Origin: Clostridia bacterium
GTDB taxonomy: Bacteria; Bacillota; Peptococcia; DRI-13; SV3-B141
Reading direction: 5' to 3'
Assembly: GCA_018433015.1 (NCBI GenBank)
Contig: JAHDSB010000082.1
Span: 1-49,664 of the forward strand
Length of the DNA: 49,664 nucleotides
Shown here one piece after another: positions 25,564 through 33,328 of the stretch. The notes under the pieces were generated by a model that ran no database searches, had not been told where the DNA came from, and saw only the letters and a list, made by a program, of their open reading frames with translations. Every line of letters starts with the position of its first letter. Position 1 is the stretch's first letter. A program made the translations under genes and the position numbers.

Positions 25564-25595
25564 AAAGAGCAAGATTAATTAGTCTTGCTCTTTTT
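25564..25595 (+). terminator. intrinsic terminator after the structured RNA
   Basis: An 11-bp stem (AAAGAGCAAGA with TCTTGCTCTTT), an 8-nt loop and a T tract. Confidence 0.88.
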
Positions 25596-25634
25596 AGTAT
25601 TAACAGAAATCTAAAATTAAATTTTTTAATATTT

Positions 25635-25698
25635 TTTGTCGAAATTTGTTTGAAAAAATAGGACCAAAGAAGGGAGGATTTCGACAATATTTGTCAAA
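25635..25698 (+). promoter_or_regulatory. cluster of candidate Spo0A boxes
   Basis: Three matches to the Spo0A box TTTGTCGAA: TTTGTCGAA at 25635-25643, its reverse complement form TTTCGACAA at 25679-25687, and TTTGTCAAA at 25690-25698. They lie 70-133 nt before the chemoreceptor start, as expected for a promoter control region. Confidence 0.6.
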
Positions 25699-25767
25699 AA
25701 ATATAATAATAAACTGTGGCCAAATTTAGCATAGCTTAATTTTAGAATATAAGAGGAGATGTAAAAC

Positions 25768-27537
25768 ATGGGAAAAAAAGGATCCACAAAAAAACGAAGC
25801 TTTACATTGAAACCCCACTTTAAGTTTAAATTTAAGACATTGTTTAAACTTAAACTCAGCACACAAATCGTAAGCATAATATTGTTAGCCACTATTATTG
25901 CTGGGGTCATTGGTGCTGTGGGAACATTACAATTACAAAAGTTAAATAATTCTGTAGACTTTCTATATGAGAAGTCGGTAATAGGATTAATGAACTTAAG
26001 TGATGTTAAATATTTATTGCAAGATATAAATCAGCTTACTTTAATGTGTTTGTTAAGTGAAGATAGCGAGCAACAAACAGCTTTAAAAAGATTAATTGAC
26101 GAAAATTATGTAAATATGAAGAAAAGCTTTGAAGAATATAAAAAACTAGCTTTTGATGATGTGCAAAAGATTAATATAGTTCCCATCGACAGAAAGTTAA
26201 AGGAATTTGAAGAATATACAGATGAATTGATGCTACAAATTAAAAGTGGAGAAAAAGATGATAATTGTCTTAATGAATTAGCTCAGAAAAAAATTTCCGT
26301 GCTAAATAACTTAGTTAATTTAGAAAAGCGCCAACAAGAACTTAGCGAAGAATTGTACCAACAGAGTGATGTCATATATAATTCTTCCCGCACATTATTA
26401 TTTACTATAATTATAATTGGTGCCATTTTAATTATAAGTTTGGGAGCTTTAGTTTACAGGTCAGTGGCAAAACGTCTAAATAGCTTGATAACAGCAGCAA
26501 ATAAGCTGGAGCAAGGGGATTTGCAAGTTAGTATTAATTGTGAAGAAAATAAAACAGAGGTGGGTAAGGTCCTAACTGCTTTTGGCAATGCTATTTTAAA
26601 TCTGCGACAGTTAATCAGCGAGATTAATGAAAATACAGAGGGTGTAGCCCATGCCAGTAATGAACTAAAGAAAGCGGCAGAGGAGACGGGAACAGGTTCC
26701 GAACAGGTAGCCAGGGTTATTGAGGAATTAGCCAGAACTACTCAGGAACAAACCCAAAAAACTACTTATGTAACTGAAGCTGTAGAACATATGCTGGATG
26801 CTGTCAACAACATTATGGAAAGCTATAAAAAAGCCCAAGAGAATACAGAGAATGCCAATGATTTAGCGGAAAACGGGAAAGAAAACATAGACAAAGCAGT
26901 TGATCAAATGGAAATAATTAGAGACGTATCTGCTGATATGGGTGGTAAAATAGCTGGATTAGGTGAATTATCTCTTAAAATAAGTGATATAGTAGACATT
27001 ATTAGAGATATTGCTCAACAAACGGATCTATTAGCCTTAAATGCAGCTATAGAAGCGGCAAGGGCAGGTGAACATGGATTGGGATTTGCCGTAGTTGCTG
27101 ATGAAGTTAAAAAATTAGCAGAACAATCGGCAGAGTCAGCAAAGCAGATTTCCGACATAGTTGTAAATATCCAAAATGAAGTAGATACTACGATTAATGT
27201 TATGCATAAAGGCAGCGAGGAAGTTAATGCAGGCTTAAAAGCCATAGAAAAGAGTGGTACTTCATTTATGAAGATTAGAACTGCCGTAAATAACAGCAAA
27301 GTAGCAATGGGAGATGTGGGTACGGCTACAGAAAGAATAAGTGAAATAAGTAATAAAGTTAAAGAAAATATCGAAACAATAATACATGCTTATGAAGGTA
27401 CCACATCCAGCATACAGGAAGTTTCCGCTACAGTTGAAGAACAATCAGCAGCTATGGAAGAAGTTGTTGCATCTATTAGTGAATTATCTAATATAGCCGA
27501 TAAATCAAAAACAGCTACAGAACGTTTTAGTATATAA
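25768..27537 (+). CDS. methyl-accepting chemotaxis protein
   Basis: 589-residue membrane chemoreceptor. A basic/aromatic N-terminal tail of about 30 residues is followed by TM1 (about 32-54), a four-helix-bundle-type sensor, TM2 (about 212-232), a HAMP domain and a long cytoplasmic coiled coil with the conserved tip [18 protein letters not shown] and [20 protein letters not shown]. It should signal to CheA/CheW, which are not in the window. AGAGGAGATG precedes the ATG. Three candidate Spo0A boxes lie upstream, so control by entry into sporulation or stationary phase is plausible. Confidence 0.95.
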   Translation: MGKKGSTKKRSFTLKPHFKFKFKTLFKLKLSTQIVSIILLATIIAGVIGAVGTLQLQKLNNSVDFLYEKSVIGLMNLSDVKYLLQDINQLTLMCLLSEDSEQQTALKRLIDENYVNMKKSFEEYKKLAFDDVQKINIVPIDRKLKEFEEYTDELMLQIKSGEKDDNCLNELAQKKISVLNNLVNLEKRQQELSEELYQQSDVIYNSSRTLLFTIIIIGAILIISLGALVYRSVAKRLNSLITAANKLEQGDLQVSINCEENKTEVGKVLTAFGNAILNLRQLISEINENTEGVAHASNELKKAAEETGTGSEQVARVIEELARTTQEQTQKTTYVTEAVEHMLDAVNNIMESYKKAQENTENANDLAENGKENIDKAVDQMEIIRDVSADMGGKIAGLGELSLKISDIVDIIRDIAQQTDLLALNAAIEAARAGEHGLGFAVVADEVKKLAEQSAESAKQISDIVVNIQNEVDTTINVMHKGSEEVNAGLKAIEKSGTSFMKIRTAVNNSKVAMGDVGTATERISEISNKVKENIETIIHAYEGTTSSIQEVSATVEEQSAAMEEVVASISELSNIADKSKTATERFSI

Positions 27538-27545
27538 CTAACATT

Positions 27546-27577
27546 AACCCCCTTTTTCCTTAGAAAAAGGGGGTTTT
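27546..27577. terminator. bidirectional terminator between the chemoreceptor and the propeller gene
   Basis: A 13-bp perfect stem (AACCCCCTTTTTC with GAAAAAGGGGGTT), loop CTTA, with A- and T-rich flanks that suit use in both directions. Confidence 0.88.
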
Positions 27578-27604
27578 CTTGATTACGGCTAATATAATTA
27601 ATAA

Positions 27605-28900
27605 TTAGGGCATTATTGGCTGTAGGGGTTCTTCAAAAGGTTCTGCCAGAAAATATATAAATCTTGTTCCCACGGCATGCTCCGGTAGATATCCTGCTGC
27701 TTTAGGCGTTAGTATAGGAGCTCTATAATCTGAAGAAAAACGTAATTCATAAATAGTATTATTAAATTCATCCCAGAAAAATAAGGTACCGTGGGATGAC
27801 CATTGCAGATTGCGAATGGGAGTGATAAAGGAATATATTTTATGCTTATAACCATTTGAAGTGTCTAACAAATATAGATCTTCTCCAATACCCCTGGCTG
27901 TTGTGTAAGCCAGTAGTTTATTTTCCTTATTAATAACAGCATTCTGATATCCCTTTTTATTAGAAGGTAGTAGTTCCGTGGAGCTATCTGTTTTTATATT
28001 CCATACAATTCCTTTGCTAGAAGATCCTTCAGGATCAGATAATATTATAAAGAGTATGGAATCTTCTGATAACCATAGGGCTTTGCTTTGATTAGAGAAG
28101 GTTTTCTTAGCAATTGTCTGACCTTCCTTGTTAACAACAATATTTTGAAAGACATTGCTTCCTACGTTAGGATAATCCTGTAAAGCAGTGCAAAGCAAAT
28201 ATTTACCTTCTTGGCTCCAAGCCAGATTAGTATAAGTCGTATGTATTTCTTGTGGAATATCTATATCAGTACTTTTATCGGTGTTAGATCCCTCGTTCAT
28301 ACTGAGAATATGTTGTGTTTTATCTTTTAAATCAAGATGGTAAACTACTAATTTATTATCGGAAATATAAGCTATTTCTTTTCCCGTGTGGCTCCATGTT
28401 GCTGTGGGGGAGGAAGAAAGATAAAGAGGAGCAACCTTATTTTCTATGGAGTGGAGAAAAAGGCCGGTATGGTAATTAAAAAGTAGATAATAATTGTTAT
28501 TAGGACTCAATAGAGCGTTATGTCCATAACCTTGAAGAGGGGATCCCGGGACTTCTTTGAACGGTTCATAATGATTGCGGATGGCGCGCACCTTATTTTC
28601 AGCAGTTATAAAAAAATCAGCTTTAACATTGTGAGGAAATTTACTTATGGGTAAAATGTAACCTGAATGGGTACCCATAATTGCTACAGTAGGTTCTGAT
28701 AATAATTGCAATTTGTTTTGCTTTTGGGCAGTTTGTACGTAAATGTGATCGCCTTCTATTTTTGTCAGAAAGCCTGTTATTAGTTGTTCTCCTGTGCTAA
28801 GTACCCAAGGGCAGGTTGGGTTAGCTTGAACAGGTAAGGAAGAAATAAAAAAGAAAATTAATAATAATGGTAAAACAAAATGTTTATTTCGCATTTTCAA
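27605..28900 (-). CDS. exported beta-propeller-like (WD40/TolB-type) protein
   Basis: About 431 residues. A TTG start at 28898-28900 lies 8 nt after GGAGG; an ATG two codons later (28894) is possible. An N-terminal signal peptide (HFVLPLLLIFFFISSLPVQA) is followed by repeated blade-like segments such as SHTGKEIAYISDNKLVVYHL, AWSQEGKYLLCTAL and WSSHGTLFFWDEFNNTIYEL, the pattern of TolB/WD40-like propellers. No catalytic site is visible. The role outside the membrane is unknown. Confidence 0.75.
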   Translation of the reverse strand: MKMRNKHFVLPLLLIFFFISSLPVQANPTCPWVLSTGEQLITGFLTKIEGDHIYVQTAQKQNKLQLLSEPTVAIMGTHSGYILPISKFPHNVKADFFITAENKVRAIRNHYEPFKEVPGSPLQGYGHNALLSPNNNYYLLFNYHTGLFLHSIENKVAPLYLSSSPTATWSHTGKEIAYISDNKLVVYHLDLKDKTQHILSMNEGSNTDKSTDIDIPQEIHTTYTNLAWSQEGKYLLCTALQDYPNVGSNVFQNIVVNKEGQTIAKKTFSNQSKALWLSEDSILFIILSDPEGSSSKGIVWNIKTDSSTELLPSNKKGYQNAVINKENKLLAYTTARGIGEDLYLLDTSNGYKHKIYSFITPIRNLQWSSHGTLFFWDEFNNTIYELRFSSDYRAPILTPKAAGYLPEHAVGTRFIYFLAEPFEEPLQPIMP

Positions 28901-28968
28901 TGTAATATCCTCCAGAGGTTTTACTGGAATAATTTTACATTTGAATGCCAAATTCCTGCTAAAAAGGG

Positions 28969-28997
28969 AAAAAAAAATTAACCCATAAATGGGTTAA
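28969..28997 (-). terminator. terminator of the minus-strand tRNA-like transcript
   Basis: A 9-bp stem (TTAACCCAT with ATGGGTTAA), loop AA. On the minus strand it is followed by nine T residues, a classical intrinsic terminator 33 nt beyond the tRNA-like domain. Confidence 0.85.
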
Positions 28998-29029
28998 TAG
29001 TATGATGCACCCTTCTGGATGCCGCCGAG

Positions 29030-29103
29030 AAGAAAGGTGGGAATCGAACCCACGTAATCAGGTGCCACGTACCTGAGTGCTACCACTACACCACGATCTT
29101 CCC
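29030..29103 (-). tRNA. tRNA-like RNA, nominal anticodon GUG (His), atypical
   Basis: On the minus strand it shows GGGAAGA, TC, a D-arm (GTGGTGTAGTGGTAGCAC), an anticodon stem CAGGT/ACCTG with loop ACGTGGC, a 5-nt variable region and a perfect T-arm (GTGGG-TTCGATT-CCCAC). Deviations are serious. The loop has C where U33 should be. At canonical spacing the acceptor stem has three G-U pairs and an A-C mismatch. A much better acceptor (TCTTCTC) exists only if 3 nt are inserted after the T-arm. No CCA is encoded. It has its own promoter and terminator. It may be a decayed tRNA-His or a tRNA-like regulatory RNA. Confidence 0.6.
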
Positions 29104-29121
29104 TTCAACGTGCTTGTCCAT

Positions 29122-29150
29122 ATTATAGCAAGCTATTACTAATTTTTCAA
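29122..29150 (-). promoter_or_regulatory. sigma-A-type promoter of the tRNA-like gene
   Basis: On the minus strand TTGAAA (29145-29150) and TATAAT (29122-29127) are separated by 17 nt. The start point would fall near 29115, about 12 nt before the tRNA-like 5' end. Confidence 0.78.
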
Positions 29151-29243
29151 TTGGTTCTTTCTGGACAATTATTATTTTAACATAAAATAGAAATTTAGTG
29201 TCAAAAAATATCAAATTAAATTTGTATATATTGATAGACTTAT

Positions 29244-29272
29244 TTGACAATCACTATATCTCAACTTATAAT
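29244..29272 (+). promoter_or_regulatory. sigma-A promoter of tRNA-Val
   Basis: Consensus TTGACA and TATAAT with a 17-nt spacer, 16 nt ahead of the tRNA gene. Confidence 0.88.
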
Positions 29273-29288
29273 ATAATCAATGAAAAAT

Positions 29289-29365
29289 GGGCGGTTAGCT
29301 CAGATGGTTAGAGTGTTGCGTTGACATCGCAAAGGTCACTGGTTCGATTCCAGTACCGCCCACCA
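29289..29365 (+). tRNA. tRNA-Val (GAC)
   Basis: Full cloverleaf: acceptor GGGCGGT with ACCGCCC, a D-arm with AGCTCAGATGGTTAGAGT, an anticodon arm TTGCG-TTGACAT-CGCAA giving anticodon GAC, T-arm CTGGTTCGATTCCAG and an encoded CCA at 29363-29365. A consensus promoter precedes it and a terminator follows. Confidence 0.96.
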
Positions 29366-29394
29366 TATAAGATTAATGATATATAGAAAATAAG

Positions 29395-29424
29395 AGGCAT
29401 TCGCTTTATAGCGAATGCCTTTTT
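29395..29424 (+). terminator. terminator after tRNA-Val
   Basis: An 11-bp perfect stem (AGGCATTCGCT with AGCGAATGCCT), loop TTAT and five T residues. Confidence 0.92.
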
Positions 29425-29457
29425 GTAAAAGGAGTCAGCAGAGGCTAATTGTTAGTC

Positions 29458-30861
29458 TTACATCATAATAATGTTGTTCACCATGGGACCCACCAGGCTA
29501 ATAAGTATGCTGAAGATGCCTAGGCAAAGGAGGCCGAATCTGCCATTTATTCCTAGGGCCAGGGACCAGGAACTACGTCCCGATAATCCGGAAGTAACTA
29601 GGGAAACAGCAGAGAAAGGTGAAATGAGGTTGGATAAAAGCCAGCCCGTCATAATTGTAAGGGCAAAGGAATAAACATCCATACCGATGGAAGCCGGTAT
29701 GATGGTAGAAACCAGAGCTGTACCGGTAACGACAGGATGTACGCCTAGCAGAGCAGGAATCATCATAATAATGATGATAGCGGCACTGAGCAGGGCTGAG
29801 TGAGAAAAGAGCCAGGAGGGAAGTAACTTGGGTAACAGGTCTCCCACTCCTGAAAGCTCTAAGGATTTACCAAGGAAGCCGGCGGCGGTAAAAAGAGCAA
29901 CCACACTTTGTACTTTAATTAAAGACTCATTGTAGTATTTTTGCATACCAGTTTTATATTCTGGCAGGTGCTTCTGGAAGATACCGCAGAAGATAGGGAA
30001 AACGATGGACACCAGGGGAATAATAATTAAGAGGTTCCAAGGGCTAGCAATACTGGCGATAATAATGGAGGAAATTAGCACCACGGCTAGTACCGTCATG
30101 GTACGAATCTTTCCCCAGTTTACGACTGCACCTTCTTCAGGTTGCAGTCGCTTAAAGTTCTCGGGATTCCGCCAGATTTTATAAGCAATTCCAGCTAGAT
30201 TGATGCCGTTATATATAATGGTAAAAATAATACCTACCGGTATAAGGGATACCCAGGATATATCGGTTTGGGCAGTTATAACGAGAACTGAGGCCCAGGC
30301 CGGGGACCAAAAGCCGGAAGAACAATAACTCCGTAGCAGTGTTCCCAAGAAGGTATCTTCGGAATTATAAAGCTTGGCATTAGGGGCCATCAGATCGTAC
30401 ATTACTGAAATGGCACCAATGCTGATTAAGACGCCCAGAATGTGGGTACAAAGGGTTACCAGGAGACAAAAGGGTAATATAGTTTGCATCCGGGTTTGAG
30501 CGACAATTTTAAGCTGCCCCTGATAATCTTCATAAAAAAAAGGCAGGGACATCATAGGAACGCAGATAAAGAGGGTAACCAGGTTAGCATTTTTCATCAG
30601 AGCCGTAAGCCATAGAGCCGGAGGAATTTTGGCCCAAAGCAACAGAATTGCGCCTATACAGAATAATAGCATAACAATTCTTCGGTTAACTTTTGGCAAC
30701 CAAAATATTGCTCGAATAACAATATAGAGCAGGAGGCTAGCTATTATATAGTTTAAGGCAGGAAGCCTCAGGAAATAATTACATAAGTAAAGGGCCGCAA
30801 AAATAATAAGAGTAATCCTTAGAATATGGTTATGGATACTATCGGTATTTGCTGATGTCAT
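29458..30861 (-). CDS. polytopic membrane permease, ion-transporter-superfamily-like
   Basis: 467 residues with about ten to twelve hydrophobic helices, a central cytoplasmic loop (IWRNPENFKRLQPEEGAVVN) and a C-terminal half containing GVHPVVTGTALVSTIIPASI and NLISPFSAVSLVTSGLSG. The two-half arrangement with polar, Pro/Ser-rich re-entrant-like segments resembles the IT superfamily (citrate, gluconate or dicarboxylate carriers), but the exact family and substrate are not clear. AAAGGAGATGGAG precedes the ATG. It is divergent from a Crp/Fnr-type regulator. Its G+C content is visibly higher than that of neighbours (33 of 60 bases in the line 29521-29580). Confidence 0.65.
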   Translation of the reverse strand: MTSANTDSIHNHILRITLIIFAALYLCNYFLRLPALNYIIASLLLYIVIRAIFWLPKVNRRIVMLLFCIGAILLLWAKIPPALWLTALMKNANLVTLFICVPMMSLPFFYEDYQGQLKIVAQTRMQTILPFCLLVTLCTHILGVLISIGAISVMYDLMAPNAKLYNSEDTFLGTLLRSYCSSGFWSPAWASVLVITAQTDISWVSLIPVGIIFTIIYNGINLAGIAYKIWRNPENFKRLQPEEGAVVNWGKIRTMTVLAVVLISSIIIASIASPWNLLIIIPLVSIVFPIFCGIFQKHLPEYKTGMQKYYNESLIKVQSVVALFTAAGFLGKSLELSGVGDLLPKLLPSWLFSHSALLSAAIIIIMMIPALLGVHPVVTGTALVSTIIPASIGMDVYSFALTIMTGWLLSNLISPFSAVSLVTSGLSGRSSWSLALGINGRFGLLCLGIFSILISLVGPMVNNIIMM

Positions 30862-30938
30862 AACTCCATCTCCTTTATTTGATTATGCGACATACGATTT
30901 ATATATTTATATAGTAGCATAAATAAGCTTTACGTTGA

Positions 30939-30952
30939 TTAACCTGTGTTAA
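30939..30952. promoter_or_regulatory. candidate operator between permease and regulator
   Basis: The perfect inverted repeat TTAAC-CTGT-GTTAA in the 183-nt divergent spacer. Crp/Fnr-type proteins bind comparable short palindromes. Assignment rests on position only. Confidence 0.35.
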
Positions 30953-31044
30953 TAATATTAAAAATACTTAGGTTTACCGAACAAAGAGGAATATATTTTT
31001 TAGTTGCCGAAGTAATCAAAGCAGTGCTTTAGGGAGGTAATAGG

Positions 31045-31608
31045 ATGGATGCCAGTGAGTTCAAAAACCAGGTTTTACGCGAAATTCCCTTTCAGATACT
31101 GGAAATAAAGAAAAAACAGTTCTATACTTTGTCCTTTGGTGCAGATGGCTATCTCTGGTTTGTCCAAAAAGGGTTATTGATGACGGCCCGCAATACGAAA
31201 GAAGGCAGGGTTAAAGGTATAGGTCTTTATGATATCAACTCTATGATTGGTGTAGGTGGAATTCACAGCCCAAGACGTGATATTGTATGTTACGCTTTGG
31301 GTTCCAGCACCTTACACTATGTACCTACTAAGCTATTTGATAATCTGATGCAGCGACGTCCAGATCTTTGCTATTACATGATGTGCTATATCAGCAGTAA
31401 TTTGTTGGAGGTGTTCAACGATTTAGAAGTTAGCGTTCTGGGCACTTTGGAGGAACAGATCGTAGCTTATGAGGAGTATATTAGCGGTAAAATTTTACCC
31501 GAAGATGTGACAATTTCAGAAATATCTCTGGCCATGGCCATAGGTGCACACCCCGGTAGCATTAGTCGAGCCCGGCGACGGTTAAAAACACAAGAGCCTA
31601 GTTGGTAA
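31045..31608 (+). CDS. Crp/Fnr-type transcriptional regulator (short)
   Basis: 187 residues. The N-terminal part (about 15-110) looks like a degenerate cyclic-nucleotide-binding-type jelly roll (FGADGYLWFVQKGLLMTA). A long helix follows (LMQRRPDLCYYMMCYISSNLL), then a C-terminal helix-turn-helix ending with ISEISLAMAIGAHPGSISRARRRL. Crp family proteins are usually 210-230 residues, so the DNA-binding domain is trimmed at the end. GGGAGG precedes the ATG. The divergent permease is the likely target. The effector is unknown. Confidence 0.72.
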   Translation: MDASEFKNQVLREIPFQILEIKKKQFYTLSFGADGYLWFVQKGLLMTARNTKEGRVKGIGLYDINSMIGVGGIHSPRRDIVCYALGSSTLHYVPTKLFDNLMQRRPDLCYYMMCYISSNLLEVFNDLEVSVLGTLEEQIVAYEEYISGKILPEDVTISEISLAMAIGAHPGSISRARRRLKTQEPSW

Positions 31609-31649
31609 CTTTTATAAGGTCAGAGAATTTATCTAAATAAGGAAAAATT

Positions 31650-31683
31650 AAAACCTTATGCAAAAATGCATAAGGTTTTATTG
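31650..31683 (+). terminator. terminator after the Crp/Fnr-type gene
   Basis: A 13-bp perfect stem (AAAACCTTATGCA with TGCATAAGGTTTT), loop AAAA, then a T-rich end. Confidence 0.85.
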
Positions 31684-31773
31684 TGGGCAAAATAATTGTG
31701 AGCCAACGACTAAAAGCGCTTACTGCCGTTAACTAAAATTTGATATTAACAAAAGTAGAATGAATATAATGAT

Positions 31774-32349
31774 TTAAGACAAAGGACAATCTCTTATTTC
31801 AACGCCCTGTCCTGTTAAAGGTACGAGATTAGTTCCTGTATCAAAGATAATAACATCCGCCAAATCTTTAATAGTGAGACTAAAAGCGTTGAGAGTTTCA
31901 TTAACTTTTAATATGAATGTAACATCCTGCCGATTTGTTCCGGAACCAAAAGTACCACTCCCCGTAATAATGGCTATAGTATTATCTTCAAGACATTCCA
32001 GGGAAAGAAGATCGCGGCCGAACAGTACTTGAGCTTGATTATTGAACATTGTAGAAAATGTTACATTAGCTCTAAAGTTGCATCCGGGACAGGCATTGAA
32101 GCCAAGGCTAGCTCTTTCTCCTCTAGCACTTATAGGGGTGGTGTCATTAGGTAATATACCTGTGCCTCCGCCTGTGGCAAAACAATCACATTCTTCGGGT
32201 GGGGGTTCCACAGGACATAGACAAGCTAAGAGTTCTTCTTCAAGGGCGACTTTCAATATTAAATTAGTATTGATACTCTCTAGCAAATTAATGATTAGTT
32301 TGATAGGGCACTTTTTTTTGAATTTGTCGGAACACTCTTCATTATGCAT
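31774..32349 (-). CDS. cysteine-rich protein of unknown function, possibly spore-surface
   Basis: 191 residues. The N-terminal third is helical and charged, followed by a Cys/Pro/Glu stretch (CLCPVEPPPEECDCFATGGG) and a beta-rich C-terminal half with paired cysteines (FNACPGCNFRANV, SLECLEDN, EIRDCPLS). No signal peptide, membrane helix or catalytic motif is seen. Cytoplasmically made, cysteine-rich beta proteins with such linkers are common among spore coat and exosporium components, but that is only a guess. The only nearby ribosome-like site (AAAGGA) is rather far from the ATG. Confidence 0.65.
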   Translation of the reverse strand: MHNEECSDKFKKKCPIKLIINLLESINTNLILKVALEEELLACLCPVEPPPEECDCFATGGGTGILPNDTTPISARGERASLGFNACPGCNFRANVTFSTMFNNQAQVLFGRDLLSLECLEDNTIAIITGSGTFGSGTNRQDVTFILKVNETLNAFSLTIKDLADVIIFDTGTNLVPLTGQGVEIRDCPLS

Positions 32350-32546
32350 AACTAAGTATCAGTCCTTTACACTTTATTAATTTAATTATATGTTTGTAAA
32401 GGACAAAGAGTGTTTAAAAAAATACTTAAAATATTAATACATAGAGTACATAAAAAAATTAAAATATAAAATATATTCTTATATATAGATTATAATTAGT
32501 GTAACAAGTTCTTTAAAATTGTTATGCTTAAAGAGGTGTAAAGGAT

Positions 32547-33239
32547 ATGGCCTTTTTACAAATACCGATTATTATCAATAAAAAAACAGTTATAAAAAAA
32601 ATGGGACATGAAAATGTGACGGATATTCCAGGAAATATCCTGGCAGAAGTGGAGCAGGCGTTGCATGAGGCCCAAGAATATCTTGATCCCTGTATTTGGT
32701 ACGAAAAATTAAAATTTGTTAAAGATGAAGAACATGAAAGACTAATACTACCAGATGGTAGTTACTTTTCAGGAAAGCATGCCTATAATAACCTTTATTT
32801 GGCTGATTATTTAATAGTTGCCATAATCACTGTGGGAGATAAGCTTGGTAGCGTTAGTAGAGCCTGTTTTCAAAAGGGTTATTATTTGAAGGGGTTGATT
32901 TTTGATATTATCGGTAATGTTGCCTTAGATAATCTAGGTTATAGTTTTTGGTTGAAGATAGTAGAGGAAATAAAAAGTAAAAACTTAGGTATTACCTGTC
33001 GCTTATGCCCTGGAGATAATGATTGGAATATTAAAGAACAACAAAATATTTTTTCTTTAATAAAGGATAACGGTGTAAAGGTACAGTTAAATAAAAATTA
33101 TATGATGGATCCCGTAAAATCTGTATCTCTGGTATATGGAGTAGGGAAGAATGTTGAATTCACTAGAGCTGGGCATGATTGCGCTGTTTGTTCTTCTGAG
33201 AGATGCCCTTACCGAGAATGTCCCGCAGACAACAGTTGA
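32547..33239 (+). CDS. stand-alone B12-dependent methionine synthase activation-domain-like protein
   Basis: 230 residues. It matches the MetH reactivation domain pattern: DNLGYSFW region, CRLCPGDNDWNIKEQQNIFSL (the PGY-x-DW-x4-Q-like motif), MMDPVKSVSLVYGVG, and a Cys-rich end with CAVCSSERCPYREC. In MetH this domain binds S-adenosylmethionine and helps reductive methylation of oxidised cob(II)alamin. Clostridia often encode it separately, next to split corrinoid methyltransferases. No such partner is in the window. The terminal C-x2-C-x4-C-x3-C may add an Fe-S or metal site. Confidence 0.85.
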   Translation: MAFLQIPIIINKKTVIKKMGHENVTDIPGNILAEVEQALHEAQEYLDPCIWYEKLKFVKDEEHERLILPDGSYFSGKHAYNNLYLADYLIVAIITVGDKLGSVSRACFQKGYYLKGLIFDIIGNVALDNLGYSFWLKIVEEIKSKNLGITCRLCPGDNDWNIKEQQNIFSLIKDNGVKVQLNKNYMMDPVKSVSLVYGVGKNVEFTRAGHDCAVCSSERCPYRECPADNS

Positions 33240-33328
33240 GAAGTTTATTACCATTAGTAGGCCAGGTATATTAATTAGCAGAAGGAATAATGATAACATA
33301 TAGATAATAGGATAAACAGGGGTTGGAA

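Noticed and set aside
29289-31800. Integrated genomic island at tRNA-Val
   Set aside because: I found no integrase gene and no repeated copy of the tRNA 3' end downstream. Only the composition shift remains, reported as a finding.
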